This document shows positions 50,117 to 59,604 of a stretch of 64,000 nt of DNA, piece after piece (the stretch's first letter is position 1; each line of letters starts with the position of its first letter). The translations under genes and the position numbers were made by a program. The stretch spans positions 1 to 64,000 of the forward strand of contig CAKTPM010000003.1 of the NCBI GenBank assembly GCA_934591705.1. Reading direction: 5' to 3'. The notes under the pieces are model-generated. The model was not told the origin of the DNA, ran no database searches, and saw only the letters and a list, made by a program, of their open reading frames with translations. The DNA comes from an uncultured Oscillospiraceae bacterium. GTDB lineage: Bacteria > Bacillota > Clostridia > Oscillospirales > Oscillospiraceae.

Positions 50117-51559
50117 ATGAAACTCAAAGATTTGCTGAAAGATATGCCCATCCTCTCCGCCTCCGCCGATATGGACCGGGAGATCACCGGCGTGAGCTAT
50201 GACTCCCGCACCACTGCCCCCGGCGACCTCTTTGTGGCCATTGCCGGCGAGGCGGCGGACGGCCACAGGTTCATCCCCATGGCCATGGAAAAGGGCGCCG
50301 TGTGCGCCGTGTGCGAGCGCCCCGTGGAGGGGGTGCCCTGCGTGGTGACGGACAATTCCCGCCGGGCCCTGGCCATCATCGGCGCCAACTGGTTCGACCA
50401 CCCCGCCCGGGAGATGACCATGATCGGCGTCACCGGCACCAGCGGCAAGACCACCTCCACCTACCTCATCCGCAGCATCCTGCGGCAGAAGGCCGGCGCC
50501 AAGGTGGGGCTCATCGGCACCATCCAGAACATGATCGGCGACACGGTCCTGCCCACCGAGCGCACCACGCCGGAATCCTTTGAGCTCCAGAAGCTCTTCC
50601 GGGAGATGTCCGACGCCGGATGCACCCATGTGGTGATGGAGGTCTCCTCCCACGCCCTGGTGCTGGATCGGGTGTACGGCATTCCCTTTGCCGTGGGTGT
50701 TTTCACCAACCTCTCCCAGGATCACCTGGACTTCCACCACACCATGGAGGCGTACTGCGATGCCAAGAGCATCCTCTTTGACCGCTGCGACATCGCCGTG
50801 GTGAACCGGGACGACCCCTGGTACGACCGGCTCATGGCCCGCTCCCGGTGCCGCCGCTTTACCTACGGCGTACACAGCGAGTGCGATCTCACCGCCAAGG
50901 ATGTGTCCCTCCGCCCCGGCAGCGTGCAGTTCACCGCCCAGGCGGACACCGACTGGGCCGCCGTCACCGTGGGCATCCCGGCGATGTTCACCGTGTACAA
51001 CGCTCTGGACGCCATGGCCTGCTGCTATAACTTAGGGGTCTCCCTCCCGGACTGCGCCGACGCCCTCTCCCGGGATCACGGCGTCAAGGGCCGCATGGAG
51101 ATCATCCCCACCCCCGGCAAGAGCTACACCATCCTCAACGACTACTCCCACAAGCCCGACGCCCTGAAGAATGTGCTGGAGTCCGTAAAGGGCTTCGCCA
51201 AGGGCCGCACGGTGGTGCTCTTCGGCTGCGGCGGCGACCGCGACCGCACCAAGCGCCCCGTCATGGGCCGCATCGCCGCGGAGCTGGCGGACTTTGTCAT
51301 CGTCACCTCCGATAACCCCCGCACGGAAGACCCCATGGCCATCATCAACGAGATCCTCCCGGGTGTAAAGGAGTTTTCCACCCCCTACACCGTGGAGCCC
51401 GACCGTGTAAAGGCCATCCACTACGCCATGGACCACGCCCAGCCGGGGGATGTCATCATCCTCGCGGGCAAGGGGCATGAGGACTATCAGGAGATCGACC
51501 ACAAGCACTATCCCATGGACGAGCGGATCATTGTGGCGGAGCATCTGAAACACGAATGA
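50117..51559 (+). CDS. murE: UDP-N-acetylmuramoyl-tripeptide synthetase (meso-DAP type)
   Basis: 480 residues; adds the third amino acid to UDP-MurNAc-Ala-Glu in the cytoplasm. The ATP loop GTSGKTT is at residues 107-113, with TERTTPE and SSHAL motifs in the substrate domain. DNPRTEDP near residue 400 is the motif that selects meso-diaminopimelate over lysine, so the wall is predicted to be mDAP type. The start at 50117 follows AAAAGGAG. A 107-base gap before it holds a possible internal promoter. Confidence 0.95.
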   Translation: MKLKDLLKDMPILSASADMDREITGVSYDSRTTAPGDLFVAIAGEAADGHRFIPMAMEKGAVCAVCERPVEGVPCVVTDNSRRALAIIGANWFDHPAREMTMIGVTGTSGKTTSTYLIRSILRQKAGAKVGLIGTIQNMIGDTVLPTERTTPESFELQKLFREMSDAGCTHVVMEVSSHALVLDRVYGIPFAVGVFTNLSQDHLDFHHTMEAYCDAKSILFDRCDIAVVNRDDPWYDRLMARSRCRRFTYGVHSECDLTAKDVSLRPGSVQFTAQADTDWAAVTVGIPAMFTVYNALDAMACCYNLGVSLPDCADALSRDHGVKGRMEIIPTPGKSYTILNDYSHKPDALKNVLESVKGFAKGRTVVLFGCGGDRDRTKRPVMGRIAAELADFVIVTSDNPRTEDPMAIINEILPGVKEFSTPYTVEPDRVKAIHYAMDHAQPGDVIILAGKGHEDYQEIDHKHYPMDERIIVAEHLKHE

Positions 51560-51598
51560 CATCACCCCCTCGGGGGAAATACAAGGAGCAAAACAGCT

Positions 51599-52600
51599 AT
51601 GGATATTATCATGGTACTGGCGCTGCCCGTCAGCTTTCTCATCACCGCCGTTGTGGGTCATTTTCTCATCCCCGCCCTGCGGGCGCTGAAGGCGGGCCAG
51701 TCCATCAAGGAGATCGGCCCCAGCTGGCACATGTCCAAGCAGGGCACCCCCACCATGGGCGGCATCATGTTCATCGCGGGCATCGCCGCGGCCATCGTGC
51801 TCTGCGGCTGGAGCAGCATGCTCGCGGGGGATTTCAGCCACCTCTACATCTTCGTATTCGCCATGGTCTTCGGGCTCATCGGCTTCATCGACGACTATCA
51901 GAAGGTGGTACACCACCGCAACACCGGCCTCACCGCCCCCCAGAAGTTCATTCTGCAGCTGGCGGCGGCAGTGGCCTTTTTGTGCCTGATGCGCTATGAG
52001 GGGATGCTCTCCCCCAACCTCTATGTACCCTTTTTCAACACCCACATCGTCCTGCCCTGGATCGTGTATCTGGTGCTGGCGGCCTTCATCATCGTGGGCA
52101 CCGTCAACGCTGTGAACATCACCGACGGGCTGGACGGCCTCTCCACCTCCGTGACCCTGCCGGTGGGCATCTTCTTCGCCGTGACGGCGGGGCTCATGGG
52201 CCTCTGCGGCAGCCGGGGCGTGGGGGTCTTCGCCATGGCCCTGGTGGGCGGTCTGGCGGGCTTTTTGCTCTATAACCACTACCCTGCCAAGGTGTTCATG
52301 GGCGACACGGGCTCCCTTTTCCTGGGCGGCGCCGTGGCGGCCATGGCCTTCGCCTGCGACATGCCCCTGATCCTCGTCCTCGTGGGCATCGTGTACATCT
52401 GCGAGACCCTGAGCGACATCATCCAGGTGGCCTACTTCAAGGCCACCCACGGCAAGCGCATCTTCAAGATGGCCCCCCTGCACCACCACTTTGAGATGTG
52501 CGGCTGGAAGGAAACCAAAATCGTGGCGGTGTTCACCGCCGTGTCCGCCGTGTTCTGCGTGCTGGCCTACTTCGGCATCCGGCACCGCTGCGGCGTATAA
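51599..52600 (+). CDS. mraY: phospho-N-acetylmuramoyl-pentapeptide-transferase
   Basis: A 333-residue membrane enzyme that makes lipid I from UDP-MurNAc-pentapeptide and undecaprenyl phosphate. About ten helices are visible, with GTPTMGG (about 50-56), the catalytic FIDDYQK (about 97-103), NAVNITDGLDGL (about 176-187) and the C-terminal APLHHHFE motif. murF, often found between murE and mraY, is missing here. Confidence 0.97.
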   Translation: MDIIMVLALPVSFLITAVVGHFLIPALRALKAGQSIKEIGPSWHMSKQGTPTMGGIMFIAGIAAAIVLCGWSSMLAGDFSHLYIFVFAMVFGLIGFIDDYQKVVHHRNTGLTAPQKFILQLAAAVAFLCLMRYEGMLSPNLYVPFFNTHIVLPWIVYLVLAAFIIVGTVNAVNITDGLDGLSTSVTLPVGIFFAVTAGLMGLCGSRGVGVFAMALVGGLAGFLLYNHYPAKVFMGDTGSLFLGGAVAAMAFACDMPLILVLVGIVYICETLSDIIQVAYFKATHGKRIFKMAPLHHHFEMCGWKETKIVAVFTAVSAVFCVLAYFGIRHRCGV

Positions 52601-52636
52601 ACCCCGCCGGTACCCTGAGAAGAAAGGAGTGGCTCC

Positions 52637-53842
52637 ATGGCAAAGCAAAGCACCTATATCCCCTGGCGGGAGCGGCAGCGCCGCCAGGCCGTGGAGCGCA
52701 AAAGCGCCGCCGCCCATCGGGGCGGCATGGATGTCCCCTTTCTGCTGCTGGTGCTGCTGCTGACGGTCATCGGCCTGGTGATGCTCTTTTCCGCCAGCTT
52801 CCCCAGCGCCTACTATGAGACCGGCGGCGCCAACCCCGCCTTCTACTTCAAGCGGCAGGCGGTCTTTGCCGCCCTGGGCCTGGGCGCCATGTTCTTTTTG
52901 GCCAATGTGAACTACCAGCGCTTCCGGGGCGCGGCCCTGCCCCTGCTGGTGTTCTCCATTTTTCTTCTGATCCTGGTCATCATCCCCGGTGTGGGCATCA
53001 CGGTGAACCGGGCCACCCGCTGGCTGGGCAAGCAGGGCGTTTTCACCTTCCAGCCCTCGGAGATCGCCAAATTGGCGGTCATCCTCTACTTTGCCGACAC
53101 CATCTCCAAGAAAAAGGGGCGGATGCTGGACTTCCGCCAGGGCGTGCTGCCCTACGGCATCGTTCTGGCCGTCATGTCCGTTCTGATGATGCTCGAGCCG
53201 CACCTGTCCGGCACCATCCTCATCCTGGGCACCGGCTTTGTGATGCTGGCGGTGGGCGGCATTGACGCCCGCCTGGTGGGGCTGGGGGCCGGCGGCGCGA
53301 CGGTGGCGGCAGTGGGCTATGTAAAGGCGGTGGAGGCCGGCATCATCTCCTACGGCGCCGGCCGCATCGAAATGTGGCATAACCCCTGGCTCGACCCCCT
53401 TCACGACGGCTACCAGATGGCCCAGAGCTTGATCGCCATCGGCTCCGGCGGCCTTTTGGGCGTGGGCCTGGGCAAGAGCCGGCAGAAATTCCTCTATCTC
53501 CCGGAGGAGCACAACGACTTCATCTTCGCCGTGACCTGCGAGGAGCTGGGCCTCATCGGGGCCTGCGTCATCATGCTGATCTTCTCGCTGCTCATCATCC
53601 GGGGCTTTTGGATCGCCCTCCACGCCCGGGACCGCTTCGGCGCCCTTTTGGCCGTGGGCGTGATGACCCACCTGGGCCTGCAGACCTTTTTGAACATCGC
53701 GGTGGTCACGGGCCTGGTGCCCGCCACCGGCATCTCCCTGCCCTTCTTCAGCTACGGCGGCACGGCTCTGGCCCTGCAGCTGGTGGAAATGGGCATTGTA
53801 TTGAGCGTATCGCGGCAGATACCCGCGCCGCGGGAAGGATAG
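52637..53842 (+). CDS. ftsW: septal peptidoglycan polymerase FtsW
   Basis: A 401-residue SEDS-family glycosyltransferase with ten hydrophobic helices, working with the class B penicillin-binding protein encoded three genes upstream. Family motifs include GRIEMWHNPWLDPLHDGYQ (about 236-254), SIGSGGLLGVGLGKS-type sequence and the late LPFFSYGGT. A basic N-terminal tail of about 30 residues precedes the first helix. The start follows AAAGGAG. murD, commonly between mraY and ftsW, is absent. Confidence 0.95.
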   Translation: MAKQSTYIPWRERQRRQAVERKSAAAHRGGMDVPFLLLVLLLTVIGLVMLFSASFPSAYYETGGANPAFYFKRQAVFAALGLGAMFFLANVNYQRFRGAALPLLVFSIFLLILVIIPGVGITVNRATRWLGKQGVFTFQPSEIAKLAVILYFADTISKKKGRMLDFRQGVLPYGIVLAVMSVLMMLEPHLSGTILILGTGFVMLAVGGIDARLVGLGAGGATVAAVGYVKAVEAGIISYGAGRIEMWHNPWLDPLHDGYQMAQSLIAIGSGGLLGVGLGKSRQKFLYLPEEHNDFIFAVTCEELGLIGACVIMLIFSLLIIRGFWIALHARDRFGALLAVGVMTHLGLQTFLNIAVVTGLVPATGISLPFFSYGGTALALQLVEMGIVLSVSRQIPAPREG

Positions 53843-53847
53843 ACCCT

Positions 53848-54957
53848 ATGAATGTGATTTTTACCTGCGGCGGCACCGCCGGACATGTGAACCCCGCCCT
53901 GGCTCTGGCGGGCTATATGAAAAAAAAGGATCCCACCGCGCGCCTCCTCTTTGTGGGCACCCCGTCGGGCATGGAAAAGGGCCTGGTGGAGAAGGCCGGC
54001 TACCCCTTCGCCGGGGTGGAGATCTCCAACTTCCACCGCTCCGTGAAGGAGCTGCGCCACAACCTCCACACCCTGCACACCATGGCCACCTCCCAGAGGG
54101 CGGCCCGGCGCATCCTCCGGGACTTTCGCCCGGATCTGGTGGTGGGCACCGGAGGGTACGCCAGCTACCCTATGGTCCATGCCGCCGCCAAGGCGGGGAT
54201 CCCCACCGCCGTGCACGAGTCCAACATGGTCCCGGGCCTCACCACCAAGCTCCTGGAGAAAAGCGCCGGGCGCATCATGGTGGGCTTCGAGGAGTGCCGG
54301 GCCCACTACAAGCATCCGGAGAAGATCGTGGTCACTGGCACCCCGGTCCGGGGGGACTTCTTTGACCTCACCCCGGCCCAGGCCCGGGAAAAGCTGGGCC
54401 TGGGCGGCGATAAGCCACTGATCGTGTCCTTCTGGGGCAGCTTAGGGGCCGGGGGCATGAACCGGCAGATGCTGGACTTTCTCCGGGCCGAAAAGCAGGC
54501 AAATTACCCCTTCCGCCACATCCACGCCTGCGGCAAGGGCAGCTGGGAGGAGATGGAAACGGCCATCCGGCAGGAGGGCCTCACCCACCCCTGCCTGGAT
54601 GTGCGGCAGTATATCTACGACATGGCTGTGGTGATGCGGGCGGCGGACCTTGTGATCTGCCGGGCCGGCGCCTCCACCATCAGCGAGCTCACCGCCCTGG
54701 GAATGCCCGCCATCATCGTGCCGAGCCCCTATGTGACCGCCAACCACCAGGAGAAGAACGCCCGGGTGCTGGAAAAGCACGGCGGTGCCGTGGTGCTCAC
54801 CGAGCAGGAGTCCTCCGGGGAGAAGCTCTTTCAAACGGCACGGGATATCCTGGAGGATGAGAGCCGCCGGGCCGCCATGGCCAAGGCCATGGCCTCCCTG
54901 GGCATTTTGGACGCAACGGAGCGTATCTACGATACCGTGATGGGGCTGGTGCGGTAA
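53848..54957 (+). CDS. murG: UDP-N-acetylglucosamine transferase MurG
   Basis: 369 residues; a GT-B glycosyltransferase that converts lipid I to lipid II at the inner membrane face. The N-terminal GGTAGHVNPALA (8-19), HESNMVPGLTTK (about 127-138), SFWGSLGAGGMN and the UDP-GlcNAc site CRAGASTISEL (about 271-281) are typical. It starts five bases after ftsW. A weak ribosome site (GGGAAGGAT) lies at the end of ftsW. Confidence 0.95.
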   Translation: MNVIFTCGGTAGHVNPALALAGYMKKKDPTARLLFVGTPSGMEKGLVEKAGYPFAGVEISNFHRSVKELRHNLHTLHTMATSQRAARRILRDFRPDLVVGTGGYASYPMVHAAAKAGIPTAVHESNMVPGLTTKLLEKSAGRIMVGFEECRAHYKHPEKIVVTGTPVRGDFFDLTPAQAREKLGLGGDKPLIVSFWGSLGAGGMNRQMLDFLRAEKQANYPFRHIHACGKGSWEEMETAIRQEGLTHPCLDVRQYIYDMAVVMRAADLVICRAGASTISELTALGMPAIIVPSPYVTANHQEKNARVLEKHGGAVVLTEQESSGEKLFQTARDILEDESRRAAMAKAMASLGILDATERIYDTVMGLVR

Positions 54958-55014
54958 CCTCTGCCGCCGCCCCGCCATAGGATGGCCTATCACCATCGAA
55001 AGGCGGGTTTCCCT

Positions 55015-56283
55015 ATGCGATATCTTTCTGTACGGGGCGCTGCGCCCCTGCGGGGTGAGCTGACGGTGCAGAGCGCCAAGAACAGCGTGCTGCCCATTTT
55101 GGCCGCCACCCTCCTGAGCGGCGAGAGCTGCCGCATCCGCCGCTGTCCCCGGCTCAGCGATGTGGAGAACGCCGCCGCCATCCTGCGGCACCTGGGCGCC
55201 TCCGTGATCTGGGACGGCGGAGACCTTGTCATCGACACCGCCGCCGCGGAGGGCTTCGACATCCCCGAGGACATGATGCGCGCCATGCGCTCCTCGGTGA
55301 TCTTCTTGGGGGCCATTCTGGCCCGCTGCGGCCGGGCGGCCCTGAGCTACCCCGGCGGCTGCGAGTTAGGCCCCCGGCCCATCGACCTGCACCTGAGCGC
55401 CCTGCGGGCACTGGGGGCGGAGATCGACGAGCAGGGCGGCGAGCTGCGCTGCCGGGCCCGGCAGCTGCACGGCGGCGAGATCGTGCTGTCGTTCCCCAGC
55501 GTGGGGGCCACGGAGAACGCCATTCTCTGCGCCTGCGGCGCCCGGGGCACCACCGTCATCACCAACGCGGCCCGGGAGCCGGAGATCCGGGATCTCCAGG
55601 ACTTTTTGGTAAAAATGGGAGCCAGGGTCTACGGCGCGGGCTCGTCCACCGTCACCGTGGAGGGCGCAGGCCCCCTGCACGGCTGTGAGCACCGCTGCAT
55701 CGGCGACCGCATCGCCGCGGCTACATACCTCTGTGCCGCGGCGGCCACCGGCGGGGAGATCACCCTCCACGGGGTGGAGCACCGCCACCTTATCACCGTC
55801 ACCGATGCCCTGCGCCAGGCGGGCTGTGCCATCCGCTGCGGGGAGGAGTCCGTCACCCTCTCCGCCCCCGGGGAGCTGCAGGCCATACCCAATGTGCGCA
55901 CCTCCCCCTATCCGGGCTTCCCCACCGACGCCCAGGCGGTTTTGATGGCGGCCATGCTCCACAGCCGGGGCACCACGGTCTTCGTGGAGAACATCTTTGA
56001 AAGCCGCTTCCGCCATGTGCCGGAGCTCCTGCGCATGGGGGCGGATATCCGCACGGAGGGCCGCATTGCCGTGGTCTGGGGCGGCCGGCCCCTGCGGGGT
56101 GCCGCCGTGCGCTGCACCGACCTGCGGGGCGGGGCGGCCCTTGTCATCGCGGTCCTGCAGGCCCAGGGGGAAAGCCGCATCGAGAGCATCCACCATATCG
56201 CCCGGGGCTATCAGGACCTGGCAGGAGACCTTACGGCTCTGGGCGCCTACATTCACCCTATGGAGGAAAACACCGGATCATGA
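55015..56283 (+). CDS. murA: UDP-N-acetylglucosamine 1-carboxyvinyltransferase
   Basis: 422 residues; transfers enolpyruvate from PEP to UDP-GlcNAc, the first committed wall step. AKNSVLPILAA (about 21-31) and the loop YPGGCELGPRPIDLHL (about 117-132) are present; the loop keeps the catalytic Cys, so fosfomycin sensitivity would be expected of this copy. The start at 55015 has AAAGGCGGG upstream. It overlaps ftsQ by ATGA. A murA inside the dcw cluster next to ftsQ is common in Clostridia. Confidence 0.93.
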   Translation: MRYLSVRGAAPLRGELTVQSAKNSVLPILAATLLSGESCRIRRCPRLSDVENAAAILRHLGASVIWDGGDLVIDTAAAEGFDIPEDMMRAMRSSVIFLGAILARCGRAALSYPGGCELGPRPIDLHLSALRALGAEIDEQGGELRCRARQLHGGEIVLSFPSVGATENAILCACGARGTTVITNAAREPEIRDLQDFLVKMGARVYGAGSSTVTVEGAGPLHGCEHRCIGDRIAAATYLCAAAATGGEITLHGVEHRHLITVTDALRQAGCAIRCGEESVTLSAPGELQAIPNVRTSPYPGFPTDAQAVLMAAMLHSRGTTVFVENIFESRFRHVPELLRMGADIRTEGRIAVVWGGRPLRGAAVRCTDLRGGAALVIAVLQAQGESRIESIHHIARGYQDLAGDLTALGAYIHPMEENTGS

Positions 56284-57188
56284 CGCAGAAGAGCAGACAC
56301 TACAAAAAAAGACGCAAGACCGGCAGCTTGTCCGCACTCTACAGGATGCTGTGCTTCGTTGTGGTCTGCACCGCCATCGCCGTGGCCATGGTGCTGTTTT
56401 TCAAGACCCAGGAGATCCTGGTGACGGGCAACGCCGTCTATTCCCGGGAGGAGATCATCGACGCCTCCGGCGTGAAGACCGGCGACAACCTCTATCTCAT
56501 GAACAAGTTTGACGCAGCTGAACGCATCACCCGCAAGCTTCCCTATGTGGAGGAGGTGCAGATCTCCCGCCGCCTGCCCGACACCCTGGTCATCGCCGTC
56601 AGCGAGTGCGCCGCCCCGGCGGGCATTTTGCAGGACGGGCAGCTCTGGCTTCTCTCCGGCAGCGGTAAGATCGTGGACCAAAAGCCCGCCGCCCAGAGCG
56701 AAAAATACGCCCTCATCTCCGGCGTCACCCTTGTGGAGCCCCAGGTGGGCTATCCCGCCCGGGCCGCGGAGGAAAGCACCGGGGCCATGGCGGCCATGAC
56801 CGCCCTCTTGCCCCTTCTCCAGGAGCGCGATATGCTCGGCGACACCCAGGCCCTGCAGCTGGAGGGTCACGATGCCATCACCCTCCGGTACCTGGACCGC
56901 TTCGAGGTCCTGCTGCCCCGGGAGGGGGACTGGGCCTATAAGCTGGATTACCTTTTAGCGGTGGTGCAGCGGCTGGAGGACAACGAGACCGGCACCATCG
57001 ACATGCTCTCCGAGGGCACGGCCAGCTTCATCCCCCGGTCGAAAACCGCCGCAAAGCCGAAGCCGGAGACGGGCGGCACAGCCGACCCGGCGGCGGGTAC
57101 CGCAGACCCGGCAGCCGGTACCGCCACGGACCCGGCGGCGGGTACGGCCTCCCCCACGGAGGCGCTGCCCCTGCCGCGTTTTGAATAG
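56280..57188 (+). CDS. ftsQ: FtsQ/DivIB-type cell-division protein
   Basis: A 302-residue bitopic membrane protein: basic N-terminus, one helix (about 21-42), POTRA domain (about 44-115, starting FKTQEILVTGNAVYSREEI) and beta domain. It bridges FtsL and the septal synthases. The last ~50 residues are a low-complexity tail with three copies of a T-A-D-P-A-A-G-like unit, probably flexible and unlike most relatives. It follows murA with a 4-base overlap. ftsA is not present before ftsZ. Confidence 0.9.
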   Translation: MTQKSRHYKKRRKTGSLSALYRMLCFVVVCTAIAVAMVLFFKTQEILVTGNAVYSREEIIDASGVKTGDNLYLMNKFDAAERITRKLPYVEEVQISRRLPDTLVIAVSECAAPAGILQDGQLWLLSGSGKIVDQKPAAQSEKYALISGVTLVEPQVGYPARAAEESTGAMAAMTALLPLLQERDMLGDTQALQLEGHDAITLRYLDRFEVLLPREGDWAYKLDYLLAVVQRLEDNETGTIDMLSEGTASFIPRSKTAAKPKPETGGTADPAAGTADPAAGTATDPAAGTASPTEALPLPRFE

Positions 57189-57250
57189 CATTTTTCCCGT
57201 GCAGCGGCCGCGCCGCTGCACAAATTTTTTCCGTAAACGACAGATATTGC

Positions 57251-57279
57251 TTGACCTCGCCGCCATTCCGTAATACAAT
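57251..57279 (+). promoter_or_regulatory. promoter of ftsZ
   Basis: TTGACC (57251-57256), 17-base spacer, TACAAT (57274-57279), in the 159-base gap after ftsQ. A second TATAAT at 57300-57305 may mark another start. Confidence 0.65.
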
Positions 57280-57347
57280 ACAAGATATAGTAGTTTGCAG
57301 TATAATAACTGTCTTTCAGATACATTTTATCGGCGGGAGGAAGCACT

Positions 57348-58433
57348 ATGGCATTCGGACTTGAAACGGGCACCGAAAATGTGGTCAGCATCAAGGTTCT
57401 GGGCGTTGGCGGCGGCGGCAGCAATGTGGTCAACCGCATGGTCGTATCCGGCACGCAGGGCGTTGATTTTGTTGCCGTAAACACGGACAAGCAGGCGCTC
57501 AATGCCTCAAGCGCCAACTATAAGATCCAGCTGGGCGAGCAGCTCACCGGCGGCAAGGGTGCCGGCTCCAACCCCGAGGTGGGCCGCAAGGCCGCCGAGG
57601 AGAGCCGCAACCAGGTGGCCCGGGCCCTGGAGGGCACCGACATGGTGTTCATCACCGCCGGCATGGGCGGCGGCACCGGCACGGGGGCTGCCCCCATCGT
57701 GGCGGAGATCGCCCGGGAGATGGGCATCCTCACCGTAGGCGTGGTCACCAAGCCCTTCGGCTTTGAGGGCCGCCGCCGGATGCAGGCCGCCGAGACGGGC
57801 ATCGAGAACCTCCGGGAAAAGGTGGACAGTCTGGTCATCATCCCCAATGAGCGCCTGAAATACGCCACCGATCAGAAGATCACCTTCGCCAACGCCTTTG
57901 AGATCGCCGACGATGTGCTGCGCCAGGCGGTGCAGTCCATCTCCGATCTGATCCGTGATACCGGCTTTATCAACCTGGACTTTGCCGATGTCACCGCCAT
58001 TATGAAGGACGCCGGCCTTGCCCACATGGGCGTGGGCCGGGCCGCCGGCAAGAACAAGGCCGAGGAGGCCGCCAAGATGGCCATCTCCTCCCCCCTGCTG
58101 GAGACCTCCATCGTGGGGGCCAAGGGCGTGCTCATCAACATCACCGGCTCTCCGGACATCGGCCTGGAGGAGGTGGAGCAGGCCGCTACTCTGGTGCAGC
58201 AGGCCGTGCATCCCGATGCGCTGACCATCTTCGGCGCCACCTTCGATGAGACCCTGGAGGACGAGCTGCGGGTGACGGTCATCGCCACCGGCTTCGACGA
58301 GGGCAACGGCACCTATGCCGCCGCCAAAGCGCGTGAAAAAGACGGGCTTGAGCCCCTGCCCGCCGAGGGGGAGAGCGCCGATACCGACTCCGCCATCGAC
58401 GATATTCTCAAGATCTTCCAGAAGGATTTCTAA
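57348..58433 (+). CDS. ftsZ: cell division protein FtsZ
   Basis: A 361-residue tubulin-like GTPase that forms the division ring. The GTP loop [12 protein letters not shown] is at 105-116, the N-terminal [15 protein letters not shown] at 17-31 and the T7 catalytic loop NLDFADVT near residue 204. The C-terminal tail is short and ends [11 protein letters not shown], a variant of the conserved tail peptide. The start follows GGGAGGA; own promoter and strong terminator. Confidence 0.97.
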   Translation: MAFGLETGTENVVSIKVLGVGGGGSNVVNRMVVSGTQGVDFVAVNTDKQALNASSANYKIQLGEQLTGGKGAGSNPEVGRKAAEESRNQVARALEGTDMVFITAGMGGGTGTGAAPIVAEIAREMGILTVGVVTKPFGFEGRRRMQAAETGIENLREKVDSLVIIPNERLKYATDQKITFANAFEIADDVLRQAVQSISDLIRDTGFINLDFADVTAIMKDAGLAHMGVGRAAGKNKAEEAAKMAISSPLLETSIVGAKGVLINITGSPDIGLEEVEQAATLVQQAVHPDALTIFGATFDETLEDELRVTVIATGFDEGNGTYAAAKAREKDGLEPLPAEGESADTDSAIDDILKIFQKDF

Positions 58434-58442
58434 ACCGATCAC

Positions 58443-58474
58443 AAAAAGCCCTTGCCGCCGGCAAGGGCTTTTTC
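58443..58474 (+). terminator. terminator after ftsZ
   Basis: AAAAAGCCCTTGCC/GGCAAGGGCTTTTT stem with GCC loop. Confidence 0.93.
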
Positions 58475-58565
58475 ATTTTTTCAAAAAATTAGCGGGCATT
58501 TTTTCGCCCGTTTCACACAAAGTAACCTTGTCGCCGACGACAAATTTGAATACGGGGTGATCTGA

Positions 58566-59564
58566 TTGTATGAAACGCGCCGAAAGCGGGGCATACGCCG
58601 CCCCGCCGCTTTTTTTCTCGCCCTGGCCGCCATCCTCTCTGCCTGTCTGCAGCTTGCCGCCGCCCGGGAGGAGCGCACCTTGATCCCCATGGGCACCGCC
58701 GTGGGCATCAAGCTCTTTGCCGACGGAGCCCTGGTGGTGGATGTGGCGGAAAAGGACTGCCGCCTGAAGACCGGGGACCTGCTGCTGGAGATCAACGATG
58801 AGAAGATCCGGTCCACGGAGTTTTTGCAGTCCTACCTCCAGCGCAATGCCGCCGCCCCCGCCACTCTGGCCCTGCGCCGGGGCAGCCGCCTGTGCAGCAT
58901 CACCGTAACGCCCCGGGCCGACCGGGACGGTGTGTGGCGCATCGGCGCCTGGGTGCGGGACAGCATGGCCGGCATCGGCACCGTGACCTACTATGACCCC
59001 GCCACCGGCCGCTACGGCGCCCTGGGCCACGGCATCAACGATGTGGACACCGCGGCGCTGATGAGTCTCTCCGCCGGCAGCATCATGGAGACCTCCGTGA
59101 AGGCCGTCAAGCGCAGCGACCCCGGCGATCCCGGTGAGCTCCGGGGGGACTTCGCCCAGCAGCGGGATGTGGGCACCCTCACCGCCAATACCGCAGGCGG
59201 CATCTTCGGCACCCTGGCGGACAAGGACCTCCTGCCCCAAAACGCCCGGGCGCTGCCGATAGCCGCGCCCCAGGAGGTAAAGACCGGCCCCGCCTCCATC
59301 CTGACCACCGTGGCGGGCAGCGCCCCGCAGGAATACGCCGTGGAGATCACGAAGGTGTATCACAATGGCGGCCTGCGAAACCTGCTTCTGCGGGTGACCG
59401 ACCCGGCGCTCCTCGAGCGCACCGGCGGCATCGTCCAGGGGATGTCCGGCAGCCCCATCCTGCAGGAGGGCCGCCTGGTGGGCGCGGTGACCCATGTGCT
59501 CATCGACGACCCCGCCCAGGGCTACGGCATCTTCATTGACAACATGCTGCGCATGGGCGCATGA
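58566..59564 (+). CDS. spoIVB: SpoIVB peptidase (S55 family)
   Basis: A 332-residue forespore-secreted serine protease that triggers sigma-K activation in the mother cell. N-terminal signal/anchor helix (about 14-32), PDZ domain (about 40-110) and S55 peptidase domain with His155 in GALGHGIN, Asp279 in TDPAL and Ser294 in QGMSGSP; these spacings match the B. subtilis triad. The start is read as TTG at 58566 because GGGGTGATC sits just upstream and no ATG or GTG is in frame nearby. Hairpin after the stop. Confidence 0.92.
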   Translation: MYETRRKRGIRRPAAFFLALAAILSACLQLAAAREERTLIPMGTAVGIKLFADGALVVDVAEKDCRLKTGDLLLEINDEKIRSTEFLQSYLQRNAAAPATLALRRGSRLCSITVTPRADRDGVWRIGAWVRDSMAGIGTVTYYDPATGRYGALGHGINDVDTAALMSLSAGSIMETSVKAVKRSDPGDPGELRGDFAQQRDVGTLTANTAGGIFGTLADKDLLPQNARALPIAAPQEVKTGPASILTTVAGSAPQEYAVEITKVYHNGGLRNLLLRVTDPALLERTGGIVQGMSGSPILQEGRLVGAVTHVLIDDPAQGYGIFIDNMLRMGA

Positions 59565-59569
59565 GCAGA

Positions 59570-59601
59570 CCCTATCCCCCGGCCGCCGCCGGGGGATAGG
59601 G
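59570..59601. terminator. hairpin between convergent spoIVB and germination genes
   Basis: Perfect 14-bp stem CCCTATCCCCCGGC with its complement and CGCC loop. The T-run is weak on both strands, so efficiency is uncertain. Confidence 0.55.
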
Positions 59602-59604
59602 CTT

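Noticed and set aside
51032..53671. 879-codon minus-strand frame
   Set aside because: Antisense to murE, mraY and ftsW; low-complexity His/Gly composition and no start signals.
58566..59564. Frameshift at the start of spoIVB because no ATG is in frame
   Set aside because: A TTG with a good ribosome site gives a normal N-terminal anchor and full length, so the gene is intact.
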